From NCBI GenBank assembly GCA_039821645.1, contig JBCBNU010000004.1, positions 50,057-114,056 on the forward strand: a stretch of 64,000 bases of DNA, read 5' to 3'. Below are positions 42,855 to 52,873 of this stretch, piece by piece (within the stretch, counting starts at the first letter, position 1; every line of letters starts with the position of its first letter). The notes below the pieces were generated by a model that had not been told where the DNA came from, made no database searches, and saw only the letters and a list, made by a program, of their open reading frames with translations. The position numbers and the translations under genes are program-made. The stretch is from CALBPI01 sp039821645. GTDB lineage: Bacteria; Pseudomonadota; Gammaproteobacteria; Steroidobacterales; Woeseiaceae.

Positions 42855-44069
42855 ATGCGCAAGTTCATCGTGACGCTCGGCGTCCTTCTGATTGCGGTCG
42901 CACTGGCCGGACCTTACATCACCGGAAAACTCGCCGAAGAAGCGGTCGTGGGCAACGAAGCCTCCATCCAGGCAAGCCTGCCACCGTGGCTGGAACTTGT
43001 TGAACAAACCTTTGATCGCGGCTGGTTCAGCTCTCGCTCCAGCGCCCGGCTTGTCATCACCGACCAACAAAAACGCGAACAATTCGAACAGTTTCTGGAC
43101 GGCGGCACCTTTGGAGACCAGCCCGCCGTTATGATCGATAGTGTCATCACGCACGGCCCGCTGATTGGGCTGTTCACTCCGGCCGTCGCGGAAATCGACA
43201 CCGCCTTCCGTACCGAGACATCCGAGGGTGGTTACCTCCCGGTCGAACTCACGACCACTATCGGTTTTGACGGCGACATGGACATGCTCTGGCGGGTGGT
43301 CGACAGCACCTTCCCCAGCAACTTCGGAACACTGGGTTGGGAGGGCCTGCGTGTCGAGAACACGCTTTCGCCAACCGGTCGCAATCTCTCCGTCTCGATG
43401 ACCGCCGACCAATTCACAGTCGAACGTGACAACAATCCCATCACTGCAACCGACCTCAAAGTTGACTGGATCAGTGCCGAAACCAACGGGCAGTTCGCTT
43501 CCAGCATCGCGCTCAGCAGTGATGTGGTGGCCGCCGATGACCCGTCCATGTCGATCGACCTGGCTGTGGGCGTCCAGGACATGACCGTCACCGCACTACC
43601 GGCATTCTCCAGGATTATGCGCTCAGGATTTTCCGATGGGCTTGTGATGAACCCCGAAACCATGTCTGCACTCGAGGCAGACCTGCGCACCTTGCTTGAA
43701 GATGGATTCACCGTGACCATGAATCAGGCGCTCGAGGTCAGTGAAGCGCCGGACGGCATCATGCAGACCGACATGCTGTTGACCTTCGCCGGTATTGATA
43801 CCTCGGTGGCCGGCCTCGATCTTGCGCGAATGGTGGAACGCTCCGCACGCCAGGGTATCAGCTCCGTCGACATGGTCATCAACCAGGCGATGGTGGATGC
43901 GCTACAGGCGCGCGATCCGATGCTAGAGCAGCAATTTATGCAAATGCAGGCCGCCGGTGGCCTCGTGCCCAGTGAGGACGGTGATGGCTACGTGATGGAC
44001 ATCGACTACGCCGACTCGCTGGTTACGATGAATGGCTTACCGATGCCTCTGCCACCGGAGGCGAACTAG
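42855..44069 (+). CDS. DUF945 (YdgA-like) protein
   Basis: A 404-residue envelope protein. An N-terminal hydrophobic segment (KFIVTLGVLLIAVALAGPYI) acts as signal or anchor. The family hallmark FDRGWFSSRSSARLVI lies at about residues 53-68. Alternating beta-strand repeats follow, resembling the AsmA-like or YdgA fold. The function of the family is not settled. The 3' end overlaps the convergent oppDF gene by 47 bases. Confidence 0.85.
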   Translation: MRKFIVTLGVLLIAVALAGPYITGKLAEEAVVGNEASIQASLPPWLELVEQTFDRGWFSSRSSARLVITDQQKREQFEQFLDGGTFGDQPAVMIDSVITHGPLIGLFTPAVAEIDTAFRTETSEGGYLPVELTTTIGFDGDMDMLWRVVDSTFPSNFGTLGWEGLRVENTLSPTGRNLSVSMTADQFTVERDNNPITATDLKVDWISAETNGQFASSIALSSDVVAADDPSMSIDLAVGVQDMTVTALPAFSRIMRSGFSDGLVMNPETMSALEADLRTLLEDGFTVTMNQALEVSEAPDGIMQTDMLLTFAGIDTSVAGLDLARMVERSARQGISSVDMVINQAMVDALQARDPMLEQQFMQMQAAGGLVPSEDGDGYVMDIDYADSLVTMNGLPMPLPPEAN

Positions 44070-45861
44070 CCTCGCTCGGGTGGTGACAAGCCACCCAATG
44101 CACATGGGCCTCGGTACGGGGTTTGAGCTCAGGCCGTTCTATCTCACAAGTTTCGGTTGCCCGCGTGCAGCGCGAACGATACGGACAACCGGGCAACGGA
44201 TTCCACGGAGCGGGCAGATCCCCTGCCGGCGCGGCGTGTTTACGCGAACGCTCCACTTCCGGGTCAGGTACGGGTGCGGCCGCGAGCAGCGCCTGCGTAT
44301 AGGGGTGTTGCGGCTCGCTGTAGAGAGACGCTACCGGTGCGCGTTCGACAATACGCCCGAGATACATCACCACCACCTGATCACTCACATCGCGAATCAC
44401 CGCGAGATCGTGCGAGATAAATAACACGCCGAGGCCAAACTCTTTCTGCAACTCGCTCAGCAAAAAAAGGATGTCGGCTTGCACCGTAACGTCGAGTGCA
44501 CTGACCGCCTCGTCGCAGATCAACAGACGCGGATGCGTCATCAAAGCACGCGCAATACCAATTCTCTGACATTGCCCGCCCGAGAACTCATGCGGATAGC
44601 GCAGCAGCATCGACGCATCGAGACCTACGCGCTCCAACATCGCGACCACGCGACGACGTCGCTCGGCCGCGTCAGGAGCAAGGCCGTGCACAAGCAGCGG
44701 CTCGGATACGATATCGAGTATCGTCATGCGGGGGTTTAACGAACCGAGCGGATTCTGGAAGACAAACTGCACATCACGACGCATGCGCATTCGACTCTCC
44801 CGGTCCATGAGATGGCACGGCTCACCGCGATAGCGCAGCTCGCCGGATTGTTTCCCAATCTCGAGCAAGCCCCGCGCCAGAGAAGATTTTCCGCACCCCG
44901 ATTCGCCCACGATGCCGACCGTCTCCCCGACCATCACCGACAGGTCAACGTCGCGGACTGCTGTGAATTGGCGCGGACCGAACCAACCCGGTCGTGGCAG
45001 CGGATAGCGCACTCTGATGCCATACGCTTCAAGAAGCGGCGTGCGTGTCGGCGCAATCGATTGCCGCGGCTTAAGTGGCCGGTCAAGACGAGGAACCGCA
45101 GCGAGCAGCGCTTGTGTCGTCTGTGCTTGCGGTGCAGCGAACACCTCGGCGGTCGCACCCTGTTCAACCATCTCGCCCTGATGCAAAACCAGTAACTGAT
45201 CGCAGACCCCGGAAACGACACCCAGGTCGTGCGAAATCAGCACCATCGCCGTGTGAAACGCCTCCTGGAGCTCAAGCAACAAACCGAGAATCCCGGACTG
45301 GACAGTTACATCCAGCGCTGTTGTCGGCTCGTCAGCGATCAGCACATCTGGTCGACATAGCATGGCTGCAGCAATCATGACGCGCTGGCGCATACCGCCT
45401 GAGTACTCGTGAGGGTAACTATTGAGTCGACTACTAGCCGCCGGTAGGCGCACAGCATCCAGCATGCGGACGATCTCCGCATCTGCGGTCTTCATATCCA
45501 GACCACGTTGCTCTACCAACACTCGACGTAATTGATAACCGATCGTGACGTAGGGATTCAGCGATGTCATTGGGTCCTGAAACACCACCGCAATTCGCCG
45601 TCCGCGGATCTGGCGCATCTGTGTTTCAGGAAGGTTCAGAATCTCCTCACCCTCGAGACGAACGCTACCCGACGCACTACCGTTCTCAGCAAGCAGTCCG
45701 AGAATCGCCGACATCGCCTGACTTTTGCCGGAGCCAGACTCGCCAACGATACCGAGCGATTCGTTTCGCTCCAACCGGAAGCTGAGATCGCGGACCGCCT
45801 CAACCGTTGCCGTAGGCGTAGTAAACGAAACCTTCAGATCGTCGACGCACAGCAGGCTCAT
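44023..45861 (-). CDS. Oligopeptide ABC transporter, fused two-domain ATPase (OppD-OppF)
   Basis: A 612-residue protein with two complete ABC ATPase domains. The first has Walker A GESGSGKS, the signature YSGGMRQRVMIA and Walker B VLIADEPTTALDV. The second has GESGCGKS, FSGGQCQRIGIARAL and LLICDEAVSALDV. The oligopeptide/dipeptide C-terminal zinc-like motif is present once (CPYRSRCTRATETC). Normally two separate proteins, OppD and OppF, supply these domains. The start overlaps the oppC stop (ATGA). The tail overlaps the convergent DUF945 gene by 47 bases. Confidence 0.93.
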   Translation of the reverse strand: MSLLCVDDLKVSFTTPTATVEAVRDLSFRLERNESLGIVGESGSGKSQAMSAILGLLAENGSASGSVRLEGEEILNLPETQMRQIRGRRIAVVFQDPMTSLNPYVTIGYQLRRVLVEQRGLDMKTADAEIVRMLDAVRLPAASSRLNSYPHEYSGGMRQRVMIAAAMLCRPDVLIADEPTTALDVTVQSGILGLLLELQEAFHTAMVLISHDLGVVSGVCDQLLVLHQGEMVEQGATAEVFAAPQAQTTQALLAAVPRLDRPLKPRQSIAPTRTPLLEAYGIRVRYPLPRPGWFGPRQFTAVRDVDLSVMVGETVGIVGESGCGKSSLARGLLEIGKQSGELRYRGEPCHLMDRESRMRMRRDVQFVFQNPLGSLNPRMTILDIVSEPLLVHGLAPDAAERRRRVVAMLERVGLDASMLLRYPHEFSGGQCQRIGIARALMTHPRLLICDEAVSALDVTVQADILFLLSELQKEFGLGVLFISHDLAVIRDVSDQVVVMYLGRIVERAPVASLYSEPQHPYTQALLAAAPVPDPEVERSRKHAAPAGDLPAPWNPLPGCPYRSRCTRATETCEIERPELKPRTEAHVHWVACHHPSEASSPPVAEASVSHSS

Positions 45862-46736
45862 CGGTGTGCATCCTTCGGGTCGAGCGCGTCACGTAGACCA
45901 TCGCCAGCGAAGTTGAGACAAACCAGAGAGATCGCAAGCAATGAACCCGGCCATAACAAGACCCAAGGCGCCGTGCGCATCACCTCGGTGCCTTGTTTGA
46001 CCAACGCACCCCATGAGGTCATCGGCTCCTGTACACCCAGTCCAAGGAAGCTCAGAAACGACTCAATGAGAATGACTTGTGGAATGGTGAGCGTGGCGTA
46101 CACCATCACGATACCGAGCAGGTTTGGCACAATATGACGCGCGATGATTCTCGGGGTCGAAGCACCCATGATTTCAGCGGCCTGCACGTACTCTCGCTGG
46201 CGCAGACTAAGCGTTTGACCGCGTACGATCCTTGCCATGTCGAGCCAATTGACCGCGCCAATAGCAACGAAGATCAAGAGAATATTCCGCCCGAAGACCA
46301 CCATCAGCAGAATCACGAAAAACATGAACGGAACTGCATAGAGAATATCGACGACTCGCATCATGAGGTGATCGACGCGCCCGCCGAGATACCCCGCGGT
46401 CGCACCCCACGCGACGCCAAACACCAGACTGACCGCGGTGGCCACGACACCGACCGCCAGAGACACGCGGCCGCCATACATCGTGCGAACAAAAAGATCT
46501 CTGCCGAGATCGTCGGTCCCAAACCAGTGCCCATTTTCCCACTGCGGCGGCACGAGGATCGCGTCCATGTTCATGTCGAAGTAGGTATGCGGCGACAGCA
46601 AGGGCCCGACCAATGACGCTACAGCGATCAGCAGCAGCACCAAAGCGCATGTCATAAACAGGCGATCACGCCGCATCGCTTCGAGCACTTTGCCGGCAAT
46701 GCTGCGTCGCTGCCAATTTGCCGAACGTTCGCTCAC
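45858..46736 (-). CDS. oppC: Oligopeptide ABC transporter permease OppC
   Basis: A 292-residue inner-membrane permease. GTG 46736 is used because it overlaps the oppB stop in GTGA; the longer upstream frame is non-coding shadow. It has an N-terminal helix, the periplasmic segment with GTDDLGRDLFVRTMYGGRVSL, and the EAA loop (EYVQAAEIMGASTPRIIARH) that docks onto the ATPase. It works with OppB, OppA and the fused ATPase. Confidence 0.93.
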   Translation of the reverse strand: MSERSANWQRRSIAGKVLEAMRRDRLFMTCALVLLLIAVASLVGPLLSPHTYFDMNMDAILVPPQWENGHWFGTDDLGRDLFVRTMYGGRVSLAVGVVATAVSLVFGVAWGATAGYLGGRVDHLMMRVVDILYAVPFMFFVILLMVVFGRNILLIFVAIGAVNWLDMARIVRGQTLSLRQREYVQAAEIMGASTPRIIARHIVPNLLGIVMVYATLTIPQVILIESFLSFLGLGVQEPMTSWGALVKQGTEVMRTAPWVLLWPGSLLAISLVCLNFAGDGLRDALDPKDAHR

Positions 46737-47650
46737 GAGTATCGAACCCTCGGATCGAGAATGCCATAAACCAGATCGACAACCAGGTTCATGACGATCA
46801 CCACCGTGCTGTACAGAATCACGAGTCCCATCACCAGCGTGTAGTCGCGATTCAGCGCGCCCTGAATGAACAAGCGTCCGAGACCCGGTAGGTTGAAGAC
46901 CTGTTCGATCACTACGGAACCGGTCAACACGCCGGCGATCGCTGGACCGAGGAACGACACGACCGGAATCAGTGAAGGTTTGAGCGCATAGCGGAACACC
47001 AGCGTATTCGGATGCAACCCCTGTGCACGCGCGGTACGAATGAACTGGCTCTTCAAGACTTCGAGCATGCTCGCGCGCATCAGTCGAGCGATGTAGGCGA
47101 CCATCGGCAAAGACAACGCGAAAACCGGCAACACCAGACTCCCAGCGCTGCGTAACCCGCTCGCCGGCAGCCATTGCAGCTTGATGGCGAACAAAAGCAC
47201 CAACAGCGGTGCGATGACGAAGTTTGGAATCGAAATACCCGCCATGGAGACCGTCATCAAAACATGATCAGACCAACGGTTTTGATTGAGTGCCGCTGTT
47301 GTACCGACCGCGACGCCCAGGACCACGCCGATGATCAGCGCAAGCCCACCAACCATCAGAGAAACAGGCAACGCACCAGCAATCAACTCCGAAACGGTGG
47401 TTCCCTGATAGCGAAACGATGGACCGAGATCGCCTTGCAGCAACCCGCCCACATAACGCACGAATTGTTCATGCAGCGGCGCGTCGAGGCCGTAGGCGGC
47501 CGCTATGCGTGCCTCGATATCAGGCGGCAGCGCGCGTTCGCTGTCGAAGGGCCCACCCGGCGCCGCACGCACCATCGCGAAGGCGACCACGATGACGAGA
47601 AACAGTGTGGGTATCGTGCTCAGCAAACGAGACAGAACAAAGCGCAACAC
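46733..47650 (-). CDS. oppB: Oligopeptide ABC transporter permease OppB
   Basis: A 305-residue permease. GTG 47650 lies two bases after the oppA stop and gives the family start RFVLSRLLSTIPTLFLVIVV. The EAA loop is FIRTARAQGLHPNTLVFRYA, and the conserved FNLPGLGRLFIQGALNRDY follows. It overlaps oppC by 4 bp. Confidence 0.93.
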   Translation of the reverse strand: MLRFVLSRLLSTIPTLFLVIVVAFAMVRAAPGGPFDSERALPPDIEARIAAAYGLDAPLHEQFVRYVGGLLQGDLGPSFRYQGTTVSELIAGALPVSLMVGGLALIIGVVLGVAVGTTAALNQNRWSDHVLMTVSMAGISIPNFVIAPLLVLLFAIKLQWLPASGLRSAGSLVLPVFALSLPMVAYIARLMRASMLEVLKSQFIRTARAQGLHPNTLVFRYALKPSLIPVVSFLGPAIAGVLTGSVVIEQVFNLPGLGRLFIQGALNRDYTLVMGLVILYSTVVIVMNLVVDLVYGILDPRVRYS

Positions 47651-47652
47651 AA

Positions 47653-49197
47653 TTAATCCGCCTCGTGCCGCAGGTAGCGGCTCAGATGCAGGTCGAGCGG
47701 ATTGTCTTCCCACCCGACAACGTGTTCATGTACGAGATGCTTGCTGACCATCGTGTACAAGGGCACTGCCGCGAACGATTCATGCAGCAACGATTCCGCC
47801 TCATTCAATGCCTGTTGACGGCGCTCCGGAAAACGCAACGCGGCGGCTCTATCGAGAAGCGTATCGAACATGGGATTGGCGAATCCTGAGGTATTTCCCG
47901 GGGCGCCACTTCTAAACAACTCCAGAAATTGTTGCGGGTCGTTGTAGTCGGCAATCCAACTGCTGCGCACAAGACCAGGATACTCGCCCGCTCGCGCCTG
48001 TGAGAGCACGACACGAAATTCCTGATTGTTCAGTTTGACCTCAAGCCCGGGCAGTGCCGTCTGCCACATCTGTTGCAATGCCGCCGCTACGACCCGGTTC
48101 TCATCGTTGCTGGCGTAATCGATCTGCACGACCGGCATCGATTCCATATCCGCGACCAACTCGCGCGCACGTTGAATCCGACGATCAATACCCAGCGCCG
48201 CGACGTCGAGCTGGAAGCGACGATAAGGCGTGTCACCCAATCGCGTGCCAGCCGGCACCATAGTCCACGCGGGCTGCTCACCCCGCCCGACAACCTGCGT
48301 CGCCAGTGCGTCGCGATCGACGCTAAGGTAAAGCGCTTCGCGAAGGCGCACGTCGAGCGGTTCACGCAGGTTGAAGTTCAGGTACACGATGCCGAGGTAT
48401 GGTGCTCGACGTAACGTCGATTCGAGCTTCCCGGGATTCCGCAACAGACTACGAGGCACGCGACTCGTGATGTCGAGGTCGCCGCTCTCAAACGCCGCCA
48501 ATTCCGTCTGCTCCTGCTCAAAAATCTGGTAGCGCACCGTAGCAAAAGCGTCATCGGGAAGTGACGCGTGCACGCCGTTTTGTACGAGCACTATTTCTGA
48601 CAAGTCTGTGGACTTGACGACATAGGCACCATTGAACAAATCGGTAGTCTTCGCGCGAGGCGCCAGTGCGGGCATAGCCACGCGTTCCAGAAAATCCGGT
48701 TGATTCACGGTGAGTGAAACGATCAGCTGATCATCGGTTGGCGCCATCACGCCGAGAGCTGCGACTGGCGAGTCGCCGCGTCGAATCTCATCGAATCCGG
48801 TCACAGGCGCCAGCAATTCACCATAGAACGCACCGTTGCTTGGATTGACGAGAAACTGCCACGCGCGCACAAAGTCTGCGCTCGTCACGGGCGTTCCATC
48901 TGACCACCTAGCCGCACGGTCAATCGTGAACTCGTACCGCAAGCCGTCGTCGCTAAGCCGCCAATCACTAGCGACACCTGCGACCAAGCCACCCGATGCA
49001 TCACGCGTCAGCAACCCTTCATACACGTCCGCCAAAACGGTCAGGGCCGGGACACTGCGCGCGAGCTGCGGGTCGAGCGATTCAGGTGCCGCAGACAACC
49101 CGCGATTCAGTGTCGAGACGTCTCGAGCAACATCGGTTTCCTCGCCACATCCCGCAAGAGACAAGACAATAAGGAAAACGAGGAGGCTTCTGAGCAT
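47653..49197 (-). CDS. oppA: Oligopeptide-binding lipoprotein OppA
   Basis: A 514-residue extracytoplasmic solute-binding lipoprotein. The signal peptide ends at the lipobox LAGC. The family motifs are ESLDPQLARSVPALTVLADV, YEFTIDRAARWSDGTPVTSADF (the signature) and a C-terminal lobe with EAESLLHESFAAVPLYT. It captures peptides for OppBC. It is the first gene of the operon oppA-oppB-oppC-oppDF, 5 bp after the mnmG stop on the same strand. Confidence 0.93.
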   Translation of the reverse strand: MLRSLLVFLIVLSLAGCGEETDVARDVSTLNRGLSAAPESLDPQLARSVPALTVLADVYEGLLTRDASGGLVAGVASDWRLSDDGLRYEFTIDRAARWSDGTPVTSADFVRAWQFLVNPSNGAFYGELLAPVTGFDEIRRGDSPVAALGVMAPTDDQLIVSLTVNQPDFLERVAMPALAPRAKTTDLFNGAYVVKSTDLSEIVLVQNGVHASLPDDAFATVRYQIFEQEQTELAAFESGDLDITSRVPRSLLRNPGKLESTLRRAPYLGIVYLNFNLREPLDVRLREALYLSVDRDALATQVVGRGEQPAWTMVPAGTRLGDTPYRRFQLDVAALGIDRRIQRARELVADMESMPVVQIDYASNDENRVVAAALQQMWQTALPGLEVKLNNQEFRVVLSQARAGEYPGLVRSSWIADYNDPQQFLELFRSGAPGNTSGFANPMFDTLLDRAAALRFPERRQQALNEAESLLHESFAAVPLYTMVSKHLVHEHVVGWEDNPLDLHLSRYLRHEAD

Positions 49198-49202
49198 GCG
49201 GA

Positions 49203-51131
49203 TCAGGCGCTTTGCTTGAGCTCGCGTTTTTTCAAATGAATGAGCAGCAACGAGACTGCGGCTGGCGTGACACCAGGCACACGGCCCGCCTGGCCGATCG
49301 TGTCCGGGCGTGATTCGATCAAGCGTTGACGGGCTTCATGTGACAAGCCATGGACGCTCTCATAATCCAGATCCTGGGGAATCCGGAGATCACTACGTTT
49401 TCTTTGCGCCTCAATCTCGCGGGACTGACGTTCGACATAGCCCTCGTACTTGATGTCGGTCTCAACCTGAAGCGCAACCTGTTCGGAAAACTCATCGGTG
49501 TCGAGGTACTCGCTCGCATTCGTTGCCTGCGCAGGCATCGCGCCGACATCGCTCGCTGCCACTAAAGCGGAGTAGCGAACCTCAGGCCGGCGCAGCAGAT
49601 CGCGCGCGCGCGTGCCGGGCGCCAACGACTGTGAATCACGAATCAATCCAGCAGCTCTGGCTGAATCGGTGCTAACGGAGGTTTCCGAGAGTCGTTGCGT
49701 TTCCTTAGCCGCCGCGCTCTGGCGTGCTTCGAATATCGTCCAGCGCTCATCGTCAACCAAGCCCAAGTCTCGCCCAATCGGTGTCAGGCGCCGGTCCGCG
49801 TTATCCTCGCGCAGCAACAGACGATGCTCGGCTCGACTGGTGAACATACGATAGGGCTCTGTTGCACCCTGCGTCGTCAGGTCGTCGACCAAAACACCAA
49901 GATAAGCTTCATTGCGCTCAGGAACCCAAGGTGCTTCCCCCGCGACCTCGCGAGCGGCATTGAGACCGGCGAGCAGGCCCTGCGCTGCGGCTTCTTCATA
50001 ACCGGTCGTACCATTGATTTGGCCCGCAAAATACAAACCACCGATAAAGCGCGTGGCGAGCGAGCGATGCAGATCACGCGGATCGAAGTAGTCGTATTCG
50101 ATCGCATAACCGGGTCGCGTGATGTGTGCCTGTTCGAAGCCAGAAATGCTGCGCACCATTTCCATCTGCACCTCGAACGGCAAGCTGGTCGAGATCCCGT
50201 TGGGGTAAACCTCGATGCTATTGAGACCTTCGGGTTCAACGAAGATCTGGTGCGAAGCCTTATCCGCAAAGCGGAAGATCTTGTCCTCGACCGACGGGCA
50301 GTATCGAGGACCGACACCCTCGATGGCACCACTGAACATCGGCGATTGATCCAGGCCGGCACGGACGATGTCGTGGGTCGACTCGTTGGTGTGCGTGATG
50401 TGGCACGGAATCTGGCGTGGATGATGCGCGCGTCTGCCGAGAAACGAGAACACCGGACACGGTGTGTCGCCATCCTGAACTTGCATTTTCGAGTAATCGA
50501 GCGTGCGCGCATCGAGCCTCGGTGGCGTACCGGTCTTTAGTCGACCGACGCGGAACGGCATCTCGCGTAGCCGATCCGCAAGACGGTTAGCAGCCGGGTC
50601 ACCAGCTCGTCCGCCCTGCGACTGCTGTTGTCCGACGTGCAGGCGACCGCCAAGGAACGTACCGACCGTCAGCACCACCGCCTTGCCACGAAAACGATGG
50701 CCAAACGTCGTCTCAACGCCGACGACATGATCACCTTCGACGATCAGGTCAGCAACGCTACCCTGAAACACCGACAAATTCGGTTGTGCATGGACGATTC
50801 TCTGAATCGCCGCGCGATACAGCTCGCGATCCGCCTGGGCGCGGGTAGCGCGTACTGCCGGACCTTTACTCGCATTCAAGGTGCGGAACTGGATCCCACC
50901 GAAATCGATAGCCTGCGCCATCGCGCCGCCAAGCGCATCGACCTCACGCGCCAAATGCCCCTTGCCGATACCGCCGATGGCCGGATTGCAGCTCATTTGC
51001 CCAATGGTCTCGAGAGACTGGGTCAACAGCAGCGTACACGCGCCCGTGCGAGCTGCAGCCAGAGCTGCCTCGGTACCTGCATGGCCGCCACCAATAACGA
51101 TGACCGCCCATTGTTGAGCTGCGGTTGTCAT
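49203..51131 (-). CDS. mnmG: tRNA uridine-5-carboxymethylaminomethyl synthesis protein MnmG
   Basis: A 642-residue FAD enzyme (GidA) that modifies U34 of several tRNAs together with MnmE. ATG 51131 gives the FAD-binding start VIVIGGGHAGTEAALAAAR. The conserved CNPAIGGIGKGHL, the substrate region TGTPPRLD, and FVEPEGLNS-EVYPNGISTSLP are intact. The C-terminal helical domain docks MnmE and tRNA. mnmE is about 5 kb away on the same strand, separated by inserted plus-strand genes. The oppA gene follows after 5 bp. Confidence 0.97.
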   Translation of the reverse strand: MTTAAQQWAVIVIGGGHAGTEAALAAARTGACTLLLTQSLETIGQMSCNPAIGGIGKGHLAREVDALGGAMAQAIDFGGIQFRTLNASKGPAVRATRAQADRELYRAAIQRIVHAQPNLSVFQGSVADLIVEGDHVVGVETTFGHRFRGKAVVLTVGTFLGGRLHVGQQQSQGGRAGDPAANRLADRLREMPFRVGRLKTGTPPRLDARTLDYSKMQVQDGDTPCPVFSFLGRRAHHPRQIPCHITHTNESTHDIVRAGLDQSPMFSGAIEGVGPRYCPSVEDKIFRFADKASHQIFVEPEGLNSIEVYPNGISTSLPFEVQMEMVRSISGFEQAHITRPGYAIEYDYFDPRDLHRSLATRFIGGLYFAGQINGTTGYEEAAAQGLLAGLNAAREVAGEAPWVPERNEAYLGVLVDDLTTQGATEPYRMFTSRAEHRLLLREDNADRRLTPIGRDLGLVDDERWTIFEARQSAAAKETQRLSETSVSTDSARAAGLIRDSQSLAPGTRARDLLRRPEVRYSALVAASDVGAMPAQATNASEYLDTDEFSEQVALQVETDIKYEGYVERQSREIEAQRKRSDLRIPQDLDYESVHGLSHEARQRLIESRPDTIGQAGRVPGVTPAAVSLLLIHLKKRELKQSA

Positions 51132-51405
51132 GCGCGATGCGTCGTCATATTTATGAAGCCGCGCATTGTAACCAGCACAACGCGGCACACCTAGTGCACA
51201 TGCAGCGTCAATCCACTAAAGAGAACAAGGGAAATACGATAATTCCGTTAAATTCGCTATTAATCAACGATTTATCATAAGGAGAGCACTGGTAAAGGGC
51301 GTGGGGACTTCAGCACCTTAAATCTCGTCGATTAACCACAAAGCACTGTTTTTCCGAATTTTTTTATGCATACTCGCCGCGACTTCGAATTCATGGGACA
51401 CACGC

Positions 51406-52863
51406 ATGCAAAGACTGGTTCTTGCACTGTTGATGGTGTGCGCCGGCTGGACCACCAGCACTTCGACGCACGCCGATTTGATTCTCGAACCCTGCCGGAT
51501 CGACGCTGGCCCTGCGATGAGCACCGCCAAAGCGCAATGTGGGACTTTGCAGGTTGCCGAGAACCCCGAGGAACCAAACGGTAACCAGATCGATTTGTCG
51601 ATCGCCTTGGTACCGGCACTGAGCGTGAACCCGGCGCCAGACCCGCTCGTCATGCTTGCCGGTGGACCAGGTCAGTCCGCCATCAGCTCTTATCTCGCGA
51701 ACCCTGGCATATTTGAGGAAATTCGCCAGAAGCACCCAATCCTTCTGGTCGACCAACGCGGAACAGGTCGTTCAAATCTCATGACTTGCGAAGCAACCGA
51801 GGACGATCTCGTTGCCGATTGGGACCTGTCGCTCGTCGCCGAGGAAATTCGCGAATGCATCGCCACGCTGCCGGGCGACCCCGCGCTCTACACCACCAGC
51901 ATTGCGGTTAATGACCTCGACCAGGTGCGCCAGGCACTGGGCATCGAGCAGTTGAACCTTTGGGGAGGTTCGTACGGTACCAGAGTTGCGCTGCACTACC
52001 TTCGTCGGTACCCGGAATCCACACGCACGGTCATCGTCGATGGCGTTGCACCGCCAGAGGAACTCCTCGGGCCCATGCTTGCCATCGACGCACAGGCAAG
52101 TTTGCAGGCGCTGAACGAGCGGTGCCGGAGAACACCTGAGTGCTTCGAGCAGTTTGGCGACGTGCAGGCGATGGTCGAGACGCTTCAGGCGCGCTTCGAT
52201 GAAGCCACCATCGAGTACACCACCGCGCATCCGCGAACGGGCGAGCTGACACCCGTACCCCTGAGCTCGCTATCGCTGGGCGGCGTCATTCGCTTATCGA
52301 TTTACGCACCGGCCACGCGCGCTATCTTGCCGTTGATGCTGTCGCAGGCGGTTGCTGAAGACTACCGATTGCTCGCATCGCAGGCGCTACTGATTCAAGA
52401 CGCCTTCGACGGAGAAATGGCGGGTGGTATGCACAACTCGGTCGTGTGCGCAGAGGACATGCCGTTCTTCAAGGAAGCAGATCGTCCGGACGGCATCGAT
52501 GACACGTTCATGCGTGCAAGCTCGCTCGATTTGCTGCTCGCCATTTGTGCCGAGTGGCCGCAAGGTCCGATGGATGCCGACTTCCACGATCCACTTGTTA
52601 GCGACAAGCCGATACTCGTCCTGTCTGGCGAGTTTGATCCGGTAACGCCGCCAAGCAATGGCGAACAACTGCTGGCCAGTCTCAGCAACGCCAAGCACAT
52701 CGTTGCCCCGGAGCAAGGCCACATCATCTCAGGGCTTGGCTGCATGCCAAAACTGATCGCGCAATTCGTCACCGAAGCAGATCCTGCCGGGATCGACGCA
52801 ACGTGCGTCGACAAACTGGGCGGTATGCCGTTTTTTGTATCGCCGCTCGGCCCGACGCCTTGA
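51406..52863 (+). CDS. Secreted S33-family alpha/beta hydrolase (proline-iminopeptidase-like)
   Basis: A 485-residue exported peptidase. The signal peptide is RLVLALLMVCAGWTTSTSTHA. The oxyanion region is LAGGPGQSAIS, with DQRGTGRSN after it. The nucleophile elbow is WGGSYGTRVAL (Ser), the acid is Asp in LSGEFDPVTPPSNG, and the base is His in EQGHIISG, so the triad is complete. The C-terminal TAP-like domain is typical of tripeptidyl or prolyl aminopeptidases. It probably releases N-terminal residues or dipeptides in the periplasm. It is followed 10 bp downstream by a Nat-type ABC exporter. Confidence 0.88.
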   Translation: MQRLVLALLMVCAGWTTSTSTHADLILEPCRIDAGPAMSTAKAQCGTLQVAENPEEPNGNQIDLSIALVPALSVNPAPDPLVMLAGGPGQSAISSYLANPGIFEEIRQKHPILLVDQRGTGRSNLMTCEATEDDLVADWDLSLVAEEIRECIATLPGDPALYTTSIAVNDLDQVRQALGIEQLNLWGGSYGTRVALHYLRRYPESTRTVIVDGVAPPEELLGPMLAIDAQASLQALNERCRRTPECFEQFGDVQAMVETLQARFDEATIEYTTAHPRTGELTPVPLSSLSLGGVIRLSIYAPATRAILPLMLSQAVAEDYRLLASQALLIQDAFDGEMAGGMHNSVVCAEDMPFFKEADRPDGIDDTFMRASSLDLLLAICAEWPQGPMDADFHDPLVSDKPILVLSGEFDPVTPPSNGEQLLASLSNAKHIVAPEQGHIISGLGCMPKLIAQFVTEADPAGIDATCVDKLGGMPFFVSPLGPTP

Positions 52864-52873
52864 GGACCGCATC

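Noticed and set aside
46737..47174. N-terminal extension of OppC
   Set aside because: It is an Arg/Ser-rich shadow frame of oppB; the GTGA overlap at 46736 gives the family-typical start.
51132..51405. E. coli-style oriC upstream of mnmG
   Set aside because: The region is A/T-rich but has only one near-box (TTAACCACA at 51332-51340) and no perfect DnaA box, unlike the dnaA-dnaN gap.
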